Below the pieces are notes generated by a model. It was not told the DNA's origin. It did not search any database and was given only the letters and a program-made list of their open reading frames with translations. The position numbers and the translations under genes were made by a program. From the NCBI RefSeq assembly GCF_001499965.1, contig NZ_LQIT01000001.1:343480-407479 (forward strand): a stretch of DNA of 64,000 nt. Reading direction: 5' to 3'. Every line of letters begins with the position of its first letter. Position 1 is the first letter of the stretch. Source of the DNA: Mycobacterium sp. GA-2829 (GTDB taxonomy: Bacteria > Actinomycetota > Actinomycetes > Mycobacteriales > Mycobacteriaceae). Shown piece after piece: positions 1 to 8,124 of this stretch.

Positions 1-457
1 GAAGCAGCGAGGCGAGCGGATGCGCCGAGGCGCGGTCGTCGAAGAACGGCAGCGGCGGGACGCCGTAGCCGGTGCGGTCGACACCGAGATACCACTGCCG
101 CTCGTCGTCGTTGACCAGATCCCAACAGGATTCGCCGTCGCGGGGGACGAGCGCGTCCAGGTACACCAGCGCGTCGACACGGTCGGGCATCCGGTCGGCC
201 ACCGCGGTGATGACCATGCCGCCGTAGCTGTGCCCGACCAGGACGAGATCGTCGTCGGGGACGGCGGCGAGCGCCGCACACATGTCGGTGATGTGGGTGT
301 CGAGGTTGACGCCGCCGTGGGCCAGGTGGGCACGTTCGGCGACGCCGGTGAGCGTGTAGGCCAGGGCGCGGTGGCCGCGGTCGCGCAACGCGTCGACGAG
401 GTCGTCGAAGCACCACGCGCCGTGGCAGGCGCCGGGTACGAGGATGAAGGTGGACAT
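1..457 (-). CDS. alpha/beta hydrolase, C-terminus beyond the window edge
   Basis: Reading leftward from the ATG at 455-457, the product opens with MSTFILVPGACHGAWCFDDL, a typical first beta-strand and oxyanion region of alpha/beta hydrolases of the salicylate-esterase/EstC type. The nucleophile elbow follows as GHSYGG near residues 75-80. About 152 codons are present and the frame runs off the window, so the catalytic Asp and His are not seen. It is divergent from the LysR regulator that starts 70 bp away, the classic arrangement of a LysR regulator and its target. A TATAGT -10-like box lies on this strand at 481-486. The substrate cannot be inferred. Confidence 0.85.
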   Translation of the reverse strand, partial: MSTFILVPGACHGAWCFDDLVDALRDRGHRALAYTLTGVAERAHLAHGGVNLDTHITDMCAALAAVPDDDLVLVGHSYGGMVITAVADRMPDRVDALVYLDALVPRDGESCWDLVNDDERQWYLGVDRTGYGVPPLPFFDDRASAHPLASLL

Positions 458-527
458 GTCTCCACCGTGCAAGAGCATCCACTATAAGTCCAAGATGGAT
501 TTGTGAACCAAACTATTGTGATCAGTT

Positions 528-1418
528 ATGGAACTGCGTCAGCTCGAGTACTTCGTCGCGGTCGCCGACGAGGCCAACTTCACCCGCGCCGCGCAGCGGG
601 TGCACGTCGCTCAGCCCGCGGTGAGCGCCCAGATCGCCCGCCTCGAACGTGAACTCGGTCAACCGCTGCTCGACCGGACACGGCGGCAGGTACGACTCAC
701 CGCGGCGGGTACTGCACTGCTGCCGTACGCGAGGGTGGCGCTGGGCGCGGTCGCCGACGCGCGCGCCGCCGTCGACGACGTCGCGGGCCTGGTTCGCGGG
801 TCGGTGGTGATCGGCACCGTCACCGCGCACGACGTCGACATGCCGCGCCTGTTGGCCGGATTCCATGCCGCCCACCCGGGCGTGGAGATCACCCTGACCA
901 CCGCGGAGTCCGATCGGTTGATCGAAGGGGTAAGGGCCGGGCACTTCGACGTCGTCATCGCCTCGGTGGGCGCCGACGAGGTGCCCGACGGACTCGCGAT
1001 CGAGGTCACCACCGACGAGGCGGTCAGTGCGGCGGTGGGCCTCGACGATCCGTGGTCCGGCCGCCGGACGGTCACCGTCTCGGCGCTCGCCCAGCGCCCG
1101 CTGATCGCGCTGCCCTCGGGGACGGGGCTGCGCCGCCGACTCGAGGAGGCGTTCGCGGCCGCCGGGCTGGCCCCGCGGGTGGCGTTCGAGGCGAGCACGC
1201 CGCAGGAGTTGGCCGCGCTGGCCGCGCGCGGGCTCGGCGTCGCGATCGTCCCGCAGTCGCTGGCCCGCAACCGGCCCGATCTGCATGCCGTCCCGATCCG
1301 CCCGGCGCTGCGGGGCCGGCTCGTGCTGGCGTGGCGCGCGGACGGACCGGTCGGCCCGGCGGCGCGGGTGCTCATCGGCATGGCCCGCGAGCACGTGCGT
1401 GTCGGACGGGGTGCCTAG
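528..1418 (+). CDS. LysR-family transcriptional regulator
   Basis: The 296-residue product begins MELRQLEYFVAVADEANFTR and carries the N-terminal winged helix-turn-helix (about residues 1-60, with VHVAQPAVSAQIARLERELG as the recognition part). A periplasmic-binding-like effector domain follows from about residue 90. The length is normal for the family. It is divergent from the alpha/beta hydrolase, which it probably regulates (inference from gene arrangement). A TATTGT box at 514-519 sits just before the start. The effector is unknown. Downstream, polA has its own promoter. Confidence 0.9.
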   Translation: MELRQLEYFVAVADEANFTRAAQRVHVAQPAVSAQIARLERELGQPLLDRTRRQVRLTAAGTALLPYARVALGAVADARAAVDDVAGLVRGSVVIGTVTAHDVDMPRLLAGFHAAHPGVEITLTTAESDRLIEGVRAGHFDVVIASVGADEVPDGLAIEVTTDEAVSAAVGLDDPWSGRRTVTVSALAQRPLIALPSGTGLRRRLEEAFAAAGLAPRVAFEASTPQELAALAARGLGVAIVPQSLARNRPDLHAVPIRPALRGRLVLAWRADGPVGPAARVLIGMAREHVRVGRGA

Positions 1419-1421
1419 AGT
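1416..1421 (+). promoter_or_regulatory. -10 box of polA, leaderless type
   Basis: TAGAGT lies 7 nt before the polA GTG at 1429. This fits the mycobacterial TAnnnT -10 consensus and puts the transcription start on or next to the start codon. No Shine-Dalgarno sequence precedes the GTG. Confidence 0.5.
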
Positions 1422-1428
1422 TGAGCCC

Positions 1429-4161
1429 GTGAGCCCCGCAGCGACCAAGAACACGGCGAGCCAGAAGACAGCCGCCAAGGCGGATGACAAGCCGACATTG
1501 ATGCTGCTGGACGGCAACTCGCTGGCCTACCGCGCCTTTTACGCGCTGCCCGCGGAGAACTTCAAGACCCAGGGCGGGCTGACCACCAACGCGGTCTACG
1601 GCTTCACCGCGATGCTGATCAACCTGCTGCGCGACGAACAGCCCAGCCACGTGGCGGCCGCGTTCGACGTCTCCCGGCAGACCTTCCGCATCGACAAGTA
1701 CCCCGAGTACAAGGCAGGCCGGTCGAAGACGCCCGACGAGTTCCGCGGGCAGATCGACATCACCAAGGAGGTGCTGGCGGCACTCGGCATCGGGGTGCTG
1801 GCAGAACCCGGTTTCGAGGCCGACGACATCATCGCCACGCTGGCCACCCAGGCCGAGGCGGAGGGGTACCGGGTGCTCGTCGTCACCGGCGACCGCGATG
1901 CGCTGCAGCTCGTCAGCGACGACGTGACCGTGCTCTACCCCCGCAAGGGCGTCAGCGAGCTGACCCGGTTCACCCCCGAGGCGGTGCTCGAGAAGTACGG
2001 GCTCACCCCACAGCAGTATCCCGACTTCGCGGCCCTGCGCGGCGACCCCAGTGACAACCTGCCCGGCATCCCCGGCGTGGGGGAGAAGACGGCGACCAAG
2101 TGGATCGCCGAGTACGGGTCGCTGCAGGCGCTCGTGGACAACGTCGACAAGGTCAAGGGCAAGGTCGGCGACGCGCTGCGGGCCAACCTGTCGCACGTGG
2201 TGCTCAACCGGGAACTCACCGACCTGGTCAAGGACGTCCCGCTCCCGCACACCCCGGACACGCTGCGGGTGCAGCCCTGGAACCGCGACCAGATCCACCG
2301 CCTCTTCGACGACCTGGAGTTCCGGGTGCTGCGCGACCGGTTGTTCGAGACGCTGGCCGCCGTCGAACCCGAGGTGGAGCACGGGTTCGACGTGCGCGGC
2401 AAGGCGCTCGAGCGCGGTGAGCTCGCCGCCTGGCTGTCCGAACACAGCCTCGGCAACCGGTTCGGCATGGCCGTCGTCGGTACGCACCTGGCCTACGACG
2501 CCGACGCCACCGCGCTGGCCATCGTCGCCTCCGACGGCGACGGACGCTACATCGACACCGCGACGCTGGACCCCGACGACGAGGCCGCGCTGGCGTCCTG
2601 GCTGGCCGATCCGGGCCCGCCGAAGGCGTTGCACGAGGCGAAGCTCGCCATCCACGATCTGGCCGGGCGCGGGTGGACGCTGCGCGGAGTCACCTCCGAC
2701 ACCGCGCTGGCCGCCTACCTCGTGCGTCCCGGCCAGCGCAGCTTCAGCCTCGACGATCTGTCGCTGCGCTACCTGCGCCGCGAACTGCGCGCGGACAACC
2801 CTGCGCAACAACAACTCTCGCTGCTCGACGACAGCGAGGGCGGCGACGACCAGGCGATCCAAACCCTGATCCTGCGCGCGGTGGCGGTGCTCGACCTCGC
2901 CGACGCCCTCGACGAGGAACTCGCGCGGATCGACTCGTCGTCGCTGCTGGGCCGCATGGAGCTGCCGGTGCAGCGGGTGCTCGCCGACATGGAGCACATC
3001 GGCATCGCCGTCGACATCGACCAGCTGCGCGCGCTGCAGAGCGAGTTCGCCGACCTGATCCGCGACGCCGCCGAAGCCGCCTACGCGGTGATCGGCAAGC
3101 AGATCAACCTCGGGTCCCCGAAACAGCTGCAGGCGGTGCTGTTCGACGAACTCGAGATGCCCAAGACGAAGAAGACCAAGACCGGCTACACCACCGACGC
3201 CGACGCGCTGCAGTCCCTGTTCGACAAGACCGGTCACCCGTTCCTGCAGCATCTGCTCGCCCACCGCGACGCCACCCGACTCAAGGTCACCGTCGATGGG
3301 CTACTGAACTCCGTGGCCTCCGACGGGCGCATTCACACCACGTTCAACCAGACGATCGCCGCGACCGGCCGGCTGTCGTCGACCGAGCCGAACCTGCAGA
3401 ACATCCCGATCCGCACCGAGGCGGGCCGGCGCATCCGCGACGCATTCGTGGTAGGCCAGGGTTATGCCGAGCTCATGACCGCCGACTACAGCCAGATCGA
3501 GATGCGCATCATGGCGCACCTGTCGCAGGACGCCGGGCTGATCGAGGCGTTCAACACCGGCGAGGACCTGCACTCGTTCGTCGCGTCGCGGGCGTTCGAC
3601 GTCCCGATCGACGAAGTGACACCGGATCTGCGGCGTCGCGTCAAGGCGATGTCCTACGGCCTGGCGTACGGGTTGAGCGCCTACGGGCTCGCCGCGCAGC
3701 TCAAGATCTCGACCGAAGAGGCCAAGGTCCAGATGGACCAGTACTTCGCACGGTTCGGCGGCATCCGCGACTACCTCCGCGACGTCGTCGACCAGGCCCG
3801 TAAGGATGGCTACACCTCGACGGTGTTCGGCCGTCGGCGCTATCTGCCCGAACTCGACAGCAGCAACCGCAACGTGCGCGAAGCCGCCGAGCGGGCCGCG
3901 CTCAACGCCCCGATCCAGGGCAGCGCCGCCGACATCATCAAGGTCGCGATGATCGACGTCGACCAGGCGATCAAGGACGCCGGGCTGAAGTCGCGGATGC
4001 TGCTGCAGGTGCACGACGAGCTGCTGTTCGAGGTCGCCGAGGGGGAGCGGGACACGCTCGAGGCGCTGGTGCGCGACAAGATGGGCAGTGCCTACCCGCT
4101 CGACGTGCCGCTGGAGGTCAGCGTCGGATACGGCCGCAGCTGGGACGCGGCGGCGCACTGA
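1429..4161 (+). CDS. polA: DNA polymerase I
   Basis: This 910-residue family-A polymerase fills and seals gaps during replication and excision repair. The N-terminal 5'-3' exonuclease domain (about residues 25-300) opens with LMLLDGNSLAYRAFYALP. A middle domain occupies the 3'-5' exonuclease position. The polymerase domain shows motif A (DYSQIEMRIMAHLSQD), motif B (RRRVKAMSYGLAYGLSAYG) and motif C (LLQVHDELLFEV). The frame is open further upstream, but the GTG at 1429 gives the normal mycobacterial N-terminus (SPAATKN...) and follows a well-placed -10 box. Mycobacterial Pol I is known to lack proofreading. The downstream thioesterase starts 2 bp after the stop. Confidence 0.97.
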   Translation: MSPAATKNTASQKTAAKADDKPTLMLLDGNSLAYRAFYALPAENFKTQGGLTTNAVYGFTAMLINLLRDEQPSHVAAAFDVSRQTFRIDKYPEYKAGRSKTPDEFRGQIDITKEVLAALGIGVLAEPGFEADDIIATLATQAEAEGYRVLVVTGDRDALQLVSDDVTVLYPRKGVSELTRFTPEAVLEKYGLTPQQYPDFAALRGDPSDNLPGIPGVGEKTATKWIAEYGSLQALVDNVDKVKGKVGDALRANLSHVVLNRELTDLVKDVPLPHTPDTLRVQPWNRDQIHRLFDDLEFRVLRDRLFETLAAVEPEVEHGFDVRGKALERGELAAWLSEHSLGNRFGMAVVGTHLAYDADATALAIVASDGDGRYIDTATLDPDDEAALASWLADPGPPKALHEAKLAIHDLAGRGWTLRGVTSDTALAAYLVRPGQRSFSLDDLSLRYLRRELRADNPAQQQLSLLDDSEGGDDQAIQTLILRAVAVLDLADALDEELARIDSSSLLGRMELPVQRVLADMEHIGIAVDIDQLRALQSEFADLIRDAAEAAYAVIGKQINLGSPKQLQAVLFDELEMPKTKKTKTGYTTDADALQSLFDKTGHPFLQHLLAHRDATRLKVTVDGLLNSVASDGRIHTTFNQTIAATGRLSSTEPNLQNIPIRTEAGRRIRDAFVVGQGYAELMTADYSQIEMRIMAHLSQDAGLIEAFNTGEDLHSFVASRAFDVPIDEVTPDLRRRVKAMSYGLAYGLSAYGLAAQLKISTEEAKVQMDQYFARFGGIRDYLRDVVDQARKDGYTSTVFGRRRYLPELDSSNRNVREAAERAALNAPIQGSAADIIKVAMIDVDQAIKDAGLKSRMLLQVHDELLFEVAEGERDTLEALVRDKMGSAYPLDVPLEVSVGYGRSWDAAAH

Positions 4162-4162
4162 G

Positions 4163-4972
4163 GTGACGGAGCACCCCTTCGACGCCGCGGTCGCGCTCGA
4201 ACCGGTGTTGCACGCCGGTCACTGGCGCGGGCACACCCACCCGGATTGGGCCAACATGGTCGGACCGTTCGGCGGGATGACCGCCGCGGTCCTGCTGCAC
4301 GCCGTCGAGAAACACCCCGACCGCATCGGTGAACCGGTCGCGCTGACCGTCAACTACGCGGCACCCGTGGCCGACGGCGCCTTCGACGTCGTGGCCACCT
4401 GCATCCGGACCAACCGCACCAACCAGCACTGGGTCGTCGAGCTCCGGCAGGACGGGGCGGTGAAGACGAACGCCACCGCCGTCTTCGGCACCCGCCGCGA
4501 CACGTGGTCGGACACCGAAGCCACCATGCCGGAGGTGCCCGCGCCCGATCGTGTCGCCGAATCCGGGCTGCCCGACATCATCGTGTGGGCAGGCAACTAC
4601 GAGACGCGGTATGTCGAAGGCGGCGTGCCCGGCGAAGGCGCGGGTCCGGCGCCGTCGTCGGCGACGACGCTGTGGGCGCGCGACCGCCGGGGTCGCGGAC
4701 TCGACTTCCCGGCGCTCACGGCGATGAGCGACATCTTCTATCCGCGGGTGTTCCTGCGGCGGGGTGCGATCTCACCGGCCGGCACCATCTCGATGACCAT
4801 CTACTTCCACGCCGACTCCGCAGCGCTCGGCGCCGTCGGCGACGACTACGTGCTCGCCCGCACCCGCGGCAACCGGTTCTCCCGCGGCTACTTCGACCAG
4901 TCCGCCGAATTGTGGAGCCGCGCAGGCGAACTGCTCGTCACCACCCACCAGGTGGTCTACTTCAAGGCCTGA
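4163..4972 (+). CDS. acyl-CoA thioesterase family (hot-dog fold) protein
   Basis: The GTG at 4163 follows the polA stop by 1 nt, so the gene is probably co-transcribed and translationally coupled. The 269-residue product has a double hot-dog layout. An N-terminal half contains GPFGGMTAAVLLHAVEKHPD, the TesB/4HBT_3 helix motif, and LTVNYAAPVADGAFDV. The C-terminal half ends with LWSRAGELLVTTHQVVYFKA, typical of acyl-CoA thioesterase-like domains. The substrate is unknown, probably an acyl-CoA. Its 3' end overlaps the convergent PrsW-like gene by 16 bp. Confidence 0.85.
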   Translation: MTEHPFDAAVALEPVLHAGHWRGHTHPDWANMVGPFGGMTAAVLLHAVEKHPDRIGEPVALTVNYAAPVADGAFDVVATCIRTNRTNQHWVVELRQDGAVKTNATAVFGTRRDTWSDTEATMPEVPAPDRVAESGLPDIIVWAGNYETRYVEGGVPGEGAGPAPSSATTLWARDRRGRGLDFPALTAMSDIFYPRVFLRRGAISPAGTISMTIYFHADSAALGAVGDDYVLARTRGNRFSRGYFDQSAELWSRAGELLVTTHQVVYFKA

Positions 4973-6066
4973 CCCGCGCGCGCGGCGTACAGCGCGTAGG
5001 TCTCCTCGTGCAGCAGGCCCACGACGCGGGCGTCGCCGAACCCGCGGTCGATGCGGTCGCGGACGAACGCCAGCTCGACCACCTGGTTGGCGAACCTCGC
5101 CACCGACCGGGCGGCCGGTGCACCGCCGACCCGCCGCGCCTCTGCGATCGCGCGTTTGCGGGTCGCCAGCGATCCGAGCCAACTCGCCTCGGCGGGCGTC
5201 AGCAGGCCGGCGGCCACCATGCCCGGCAGTTTGGCCGCCACGATCTGCTGCTCGCGACGGCGACTGCGGACCGCGAGCACGATCGCGAGCCCGAAGATCG
5301 GCATCATCCAGAACACGTACAGGCCGAAGTACGCCCCGGCGCCGAACATCGAGGAGCCGTTCCACATCGCGTGCAGCAGCACCGCGCCGGCGTAACCGAG
5401 CAGCAGGAAGCCGATGCGGGCGGCGGTGTCGCGCCGGTTCAGCGCGTACCAGACGCCGATCGCGAACGCCGTCGTGAACAGCGAATGCGCGAACGGCGCC
5501 ATGATGAGCCGCAGGGCCGCGGTGAGCAGCGAGTCGGCCAGCGATTCGCCGTTGGCGATGTAGAGGATGTCCTCGAGCCAGGCGAAACCGGCGCCGACCA
5601 ACCCCGCGTAGACCAGGCAGTCGGTCAGCGAGTTCATCTCGCGGCGGCGGGCGCCGGTCATCATCACCAGCAGGAAGAGCCCCTTGGCCGCTTCCTCGGT
5701 CAACGGGGCGCCCAGTGCCAGCGTCACCGGGCTGGTGCCGGTGTCGCCGACGGCGGGATGGATCCACGCCTCCAGGACCAGTTGCAGCACCGCCGAGACG
5801 ACGACGGCCACCGAGGTGCCCCAGACGAACGCGAACACCAACAGCCGCGGCGGCTCGGGTTCCCAGCGGTCCAGCCACAGATAGGCCAGCACGACGACGG
5901 TCATCGCGACGCTGGACAACACGAACCCGACGGCGGTGCCGACCGGGTTCACCGCCGTCAACAGGATGACCAGCAGACCGGTGAGCGTGCCGAGGGCGAT
6001 CAACACGCCCAGAGGTGCGCCGACGTCACGCACCCGTCGGGTCCAGGGGGCGCCGGGGTGAGACAC
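4957..6066 (-). CDS. PrsW-family intramembrane metalloprotease
   Basis: The 369-residue polytopic membrane protein carries the PrsW signature LTEEAAKG, whose glutamates are characteristic of the family. Other conserved membrane pieces are WLEDILYIANG, APFAHSLFTTAFAIGVWYA and LLHAMWNGSS, whose His and Asn belong to conserved family motifs. About eight hydrophobic segments span residues 15-260, and a soluble basic tail follows. The GTG at 6066 (VSHPGAPWTRR) was chosen because codons upstream look non-coding and run into the TetR operator region. PrsW in Bacillus cleaves an anti-sigma factor; no such partner is adjacent here, so the target is unknown. Confidence 0.85.
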   Translation of the reverse strand: MSHPGAPWTRRVRDVGAPLGVLIALGTLTGLLVILLTAVNPVGTAVGFVLSSVAMTVVVLAYLWLDRWEPEPPRLLVFAFVWGTSVAVVVSAVLQLVLEAWIHPAVGDTGTSPVTLALGAPLTEEAAKGLFLLVMMTGARRREMNSLTDCLVYAGLVGAGFAWLEDILYIANGESLADSLLTAALRLIMAPFAHSLFTTAFAIGVWYALNRRDTAARIGFLLLGYAGAVLLHAMWNGSSMFGAGAYFGLYVFWMMPIFGLAIVLAVRSRRREQQIVAAKLPGMVAAGLLTPAEASWLGSLATRKRAIAEARRVGGAPAARSVARFANQVVELAFVRDRIDRGFGDARVVGLLHEETYALYAARAGQALK

Positions 6067-6114
6067 CCGAGCAGGGTAGCCGGAATACGTCGTGGCGCAG
6101 CACGGTTGACGCAA

Positions 6115-6136
6115 TACGAGACGGTATCGTCTCGTA
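6115..6136. promoter_or_regulatory. palindromic operator, probably for the TetR regulator at 7418-8005
   Basis: Two perfect 9-bp inverted half-sites, TACGAGACG (6115-6123) and CGTCTCGTA (6128-6136), are separated by GTAT. The element lies 17 bp before the first gene of an operon that ends with a TetR gene. A TTGACG -35-like box is at 6106-6111 and a strong ribosome binding site (GGAGGAG) at 6141-6147. Size and symmetry fit a TetR dimer site covering the promoter. Autorepression of the operon is an inference. Confidence 0.75.
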
Positions 6137-6153
6137 ATTAGGAGGAGATCCCG

Positions 6154-6609
6154 ATGACCGACCGCGACCGCCGCCGGCGCGCTCACCAGACCATCGACCG
6201 GCTCACGAAGGCGCTACTGGCCCACGACATGTCCGCATTCGCCGACCAGTGGGCGCCCGACGGCACCATGAGCTTCCCGTTCGCGCCGCCCGGGTGGCCG
6301 GCGCCCGTCGGCCGCGAGGCCGTGCGGGCCTATCTCGCCGACTACACCGACACCGTCGACGTCCGCGCCGTCACTCGGATGACGCGGCACGACACCACCG
6401 ACCCCGACACGGTCATCCTCGAATGGGCCGTCACCGGGGTCGCCGTCAAGACGGGCCTGCCATACGACATCGCGTACGTCGCCGTGATCACCGTCGGCCC
6501 CGACGGGATCGTCGCCTACCGCGACTACTGGAATCCGCTCGCGGCCGCCGCCGCACTCGGCGGCGTCGATGAGATGCGAGCCGCGTTCGACGCGCAGGTC
6601 CGGCGATGA
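6154..6609 (+). CDS. SnoaL/NTF2-like protein
   Basis: This 151-residue protein has the cone-shaped NTF2/SnoaL fold pattern: an N-terminal helix (RAHQTIDRLTKALLAHDMSAFADQWAPDG), then strands ending in YDIAYVAVITVGPDGIVAYRDYWNPLAA, typical of small polyketide-cyclase-like or PhzA/B-like proteins. The ATG follows GGAGGAG by 6 nt. It is the first gene of a three-gene operon whose later genes overlap by 4 nt each, and it sits behind a palindromic operator. Substrate and activity are unknown; such proteins often act with small-molecule oxidoreductases like the next gene. Confidence 0.85.
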   Translation: MTDRDRRRRAHQTIDRLTKALLAHDMSAFADQWAPDGTMSFPFAPPGWPAPVGREAVRAYLADYTDTVDVRAVTRMTRHDTTDPDTVILEWAVTGVAVKTGLPYDIAYVAVITVGPDGIVAYRDYWNPLAAAAALGGVDEMRAAFDAQVRR

Positions 6610-7421
6610 GCGGCGCGGTTCTCGTCCTCGGCGCCACCGGCAACACGGGCAGCGCGGTGATCGACGCGCTGGGGCGTTCACCGGAGGTCCGCGCCGCGAG
6701 CAGGCACGGCCACCACCGCTTCGACTGGGCCGATCGCACGACCTGGGACGACGCCCTCGACGGAGCGGATCGGATGTACCTGGTCGCGCCGGTCGGCGAT
6801 CCGGATCCGATGACCGCGGTCGGCCCGTTCCTCGAGCGGGCCGTCGCCGCGGGCGTGCGGCGGGTGGTGGCGTTGAGTTCGTCGGCGGTCGCATTCGGCG
6901 ATCCGGGCCTGGGGGAGGTGGCCGCCGCCGTGCGCGACGCATTCGGTGAGTGGGAGATCCTGCGCCCGTCCTGGTTCATGCAGAACTTCACCGGTCGGCA
7001 CCCGATCGCCGACAGCATCCGCCGCAACGGCGAATTCGTCACGGCCGCCGGGCGCGGTCGACTGGCGTTCATCGACGCCCGTGACATCGGACGCACCGCG
7101 GCGCACCTGCTCACCGCGGCAGAAGCGCGGTGCGAGGAACACCTGCTGACGGGGCCGGAGGCGCTCACGTACGACGACGCCGCCGCCATCGTCGCGGCGG
7201 CGACCGGCCGGGCGGTCCGCCACCGTGCCGTCGATCACGACCGCCTCGTCGCCGTCCTCGTCGCCGCCGGATACGACGCCGCCTTCGCCACGGTGCTCGC
7301 CGCGCTCGACGCGCTGGTCCGCGAGGGCGGCCAGGCCGTCGTCGCCGACACCGTCGAGCGGCTCACCGGAACACCCCCGCGCCGCTTCGCCGACTACCTG
7401 CGCGCGGTGCAGCCGGTATGA
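6606..7421 (+). CDS. NmrA-like NAD(P)-binding oxidoreductase
   Basis: The 271-residue product starts VLVLGATGNTGSAVIDALG after a short leader, the GxxGxxG Rossmann motif of NmrA/TMR-type atypical short-chain dehydrogenases. SWFMQNF (about residues 117-123) and GPEALTYDDAAAIVA are typical later motifs. The ATG at 6606 overlaps the previous stop (ATGA), so translation is coupled. It is probably an NAD(P)-dependent reductase or redox sensor of a small compound detoxified by this operon, under the downstream TetR repressor (inference). Confidence 0.88.
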   Translation: MSGAVLVLGATGNTGSAVIDALGRSPEVRAASRHGHHRFDWADRTTWDDALDGADRMYLVAPVGDPDPMTAVGPFLERAVAAGVRRVVALSSSAVAFGDPGLGEVAAAVRDAFGEWEILRPSWFMQNFTGRHPIADSIRRNGEFVTAAGRGRLAFIDARDIGRTAAHLLTAAEARCEEHLLTGPEALTYDDAAAIVAAATGRAVRHRAVDHDRLVAVLVAAGYDAAFATVLAALDALVREGGQAVVADTVERLTGTPPRRFADYLRAVQPV

Positions 7422-8005
7422 ACGCCGGACGGCCCCGCGACGCGCGGGTCACCGAGTCGATCCTCGTGGCGGTGCTCGACGAACTCGCCGACAAGGGATT
7501 CGGCGGGTTGACGATGGACGCCGTCGCCCGCCGCGCCGGCGTCGGCAAGAGTGCGCTGTACCGGCGGTGGCCCTCCAAGGTCGAGATGACCGCCGATCTG
7601 ATGCGGACGCTGAGCGTCCCCACCGAGCCCGCACCGGACACCGGGTCGCTCCCCGGTGACGTGCGGGCCCTGCTCGACGACGTCGTCGGCTGGTTGACCG
7701 ACGACCGGGTCCGCCGCGTCTACCCGGACCTGCTCGCCGAGGCCCAGCGCACCCCGACGCTCGCCGACGCCCTGATGACCTACGTCGGCCGGCCCCGGCG
7801 GGCCCGTGGGTTCGCCGTCCTCGAGCGCGCCGCAGATCGCGGAGAATTGGCCGTCGACGCTGATCAGGACGTTATCGTGGACGCGATGGGGGCGCTGGTG
7901 TTCTGGCGGCTGATCGCGCTGGGGCAGCCGGTGACCGCCGCGCACCTGGACCGGGTGACCACCGCGATCTGTGCGATGGCACGCGGTGCCGCACCGCGCG
8001 GCTGA
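7418..8005 (+). CDS. TetR-family transcriptional repressor
   Basis: The 195-residue product has the TetR N-terminal helix-turn-helix at about residues 10-56 (LTMDAVARRAGVGKSALYRR is the recognition region, followed by WPSK). The C-terminal ligand domain includes LPGDVRALLDDVVGWL. The ATG at 7418 overlaps the stop of the NmrA gene (ATGA). As last gene of the SnoaL-NmrA-TetR operon it most likely binds the palindrome at 6115-6136 and represses its own operon until a ligand binds. The ligand is unknown. Confidence 0.9.
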   Translation: MNAGRPRDARVTESILVAVLDELADKGFGGLTMDAVARRAGVGKSALYRRWPSKVEMTADLMRTLSVPTEPAPDTGSLPGDVRALLDDVVGWLTDDRVRRVYPDLLAEAQRTPTLADALMTYVGRPRRARGFAVLERAADRGELAVDADQDVIVDAMGALVFWRLIALGQPVTAAHLDRVTTAICAMARGAAPRG

Positions 8006-8011
8006 CCGGGT

Positions 8012-8041
8012 TTGTCCTGCGTGGACCGAGTCGAGTAGCCT
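8012..8041 (+). promoter_or_regulatory. rpsA promoter
   Basis: TTGTCC (8012-8017) and TAGCCT (8036-8041) are separated by 18 bp and match the SigA-type -35/TAnnnT -10 pattern. This predicts a leader of about 75 nt before the rpsA ATG at 8125. Confidence 0.5.
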
Positions 8042-8124
8042 GAACGAGTACCTGTGTGCGCGATCTCAGGTCACGAACCAATCACCTGTACCTACGAGAA
8101 AACCTGTCCGGAGCAACCCACCAC

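Noticed and set aside
1372..3264. Minus-strand open frame opposite polA
   Set aside because: The product lacks recognisable domains and the plus strand is an intact polymerase gene.
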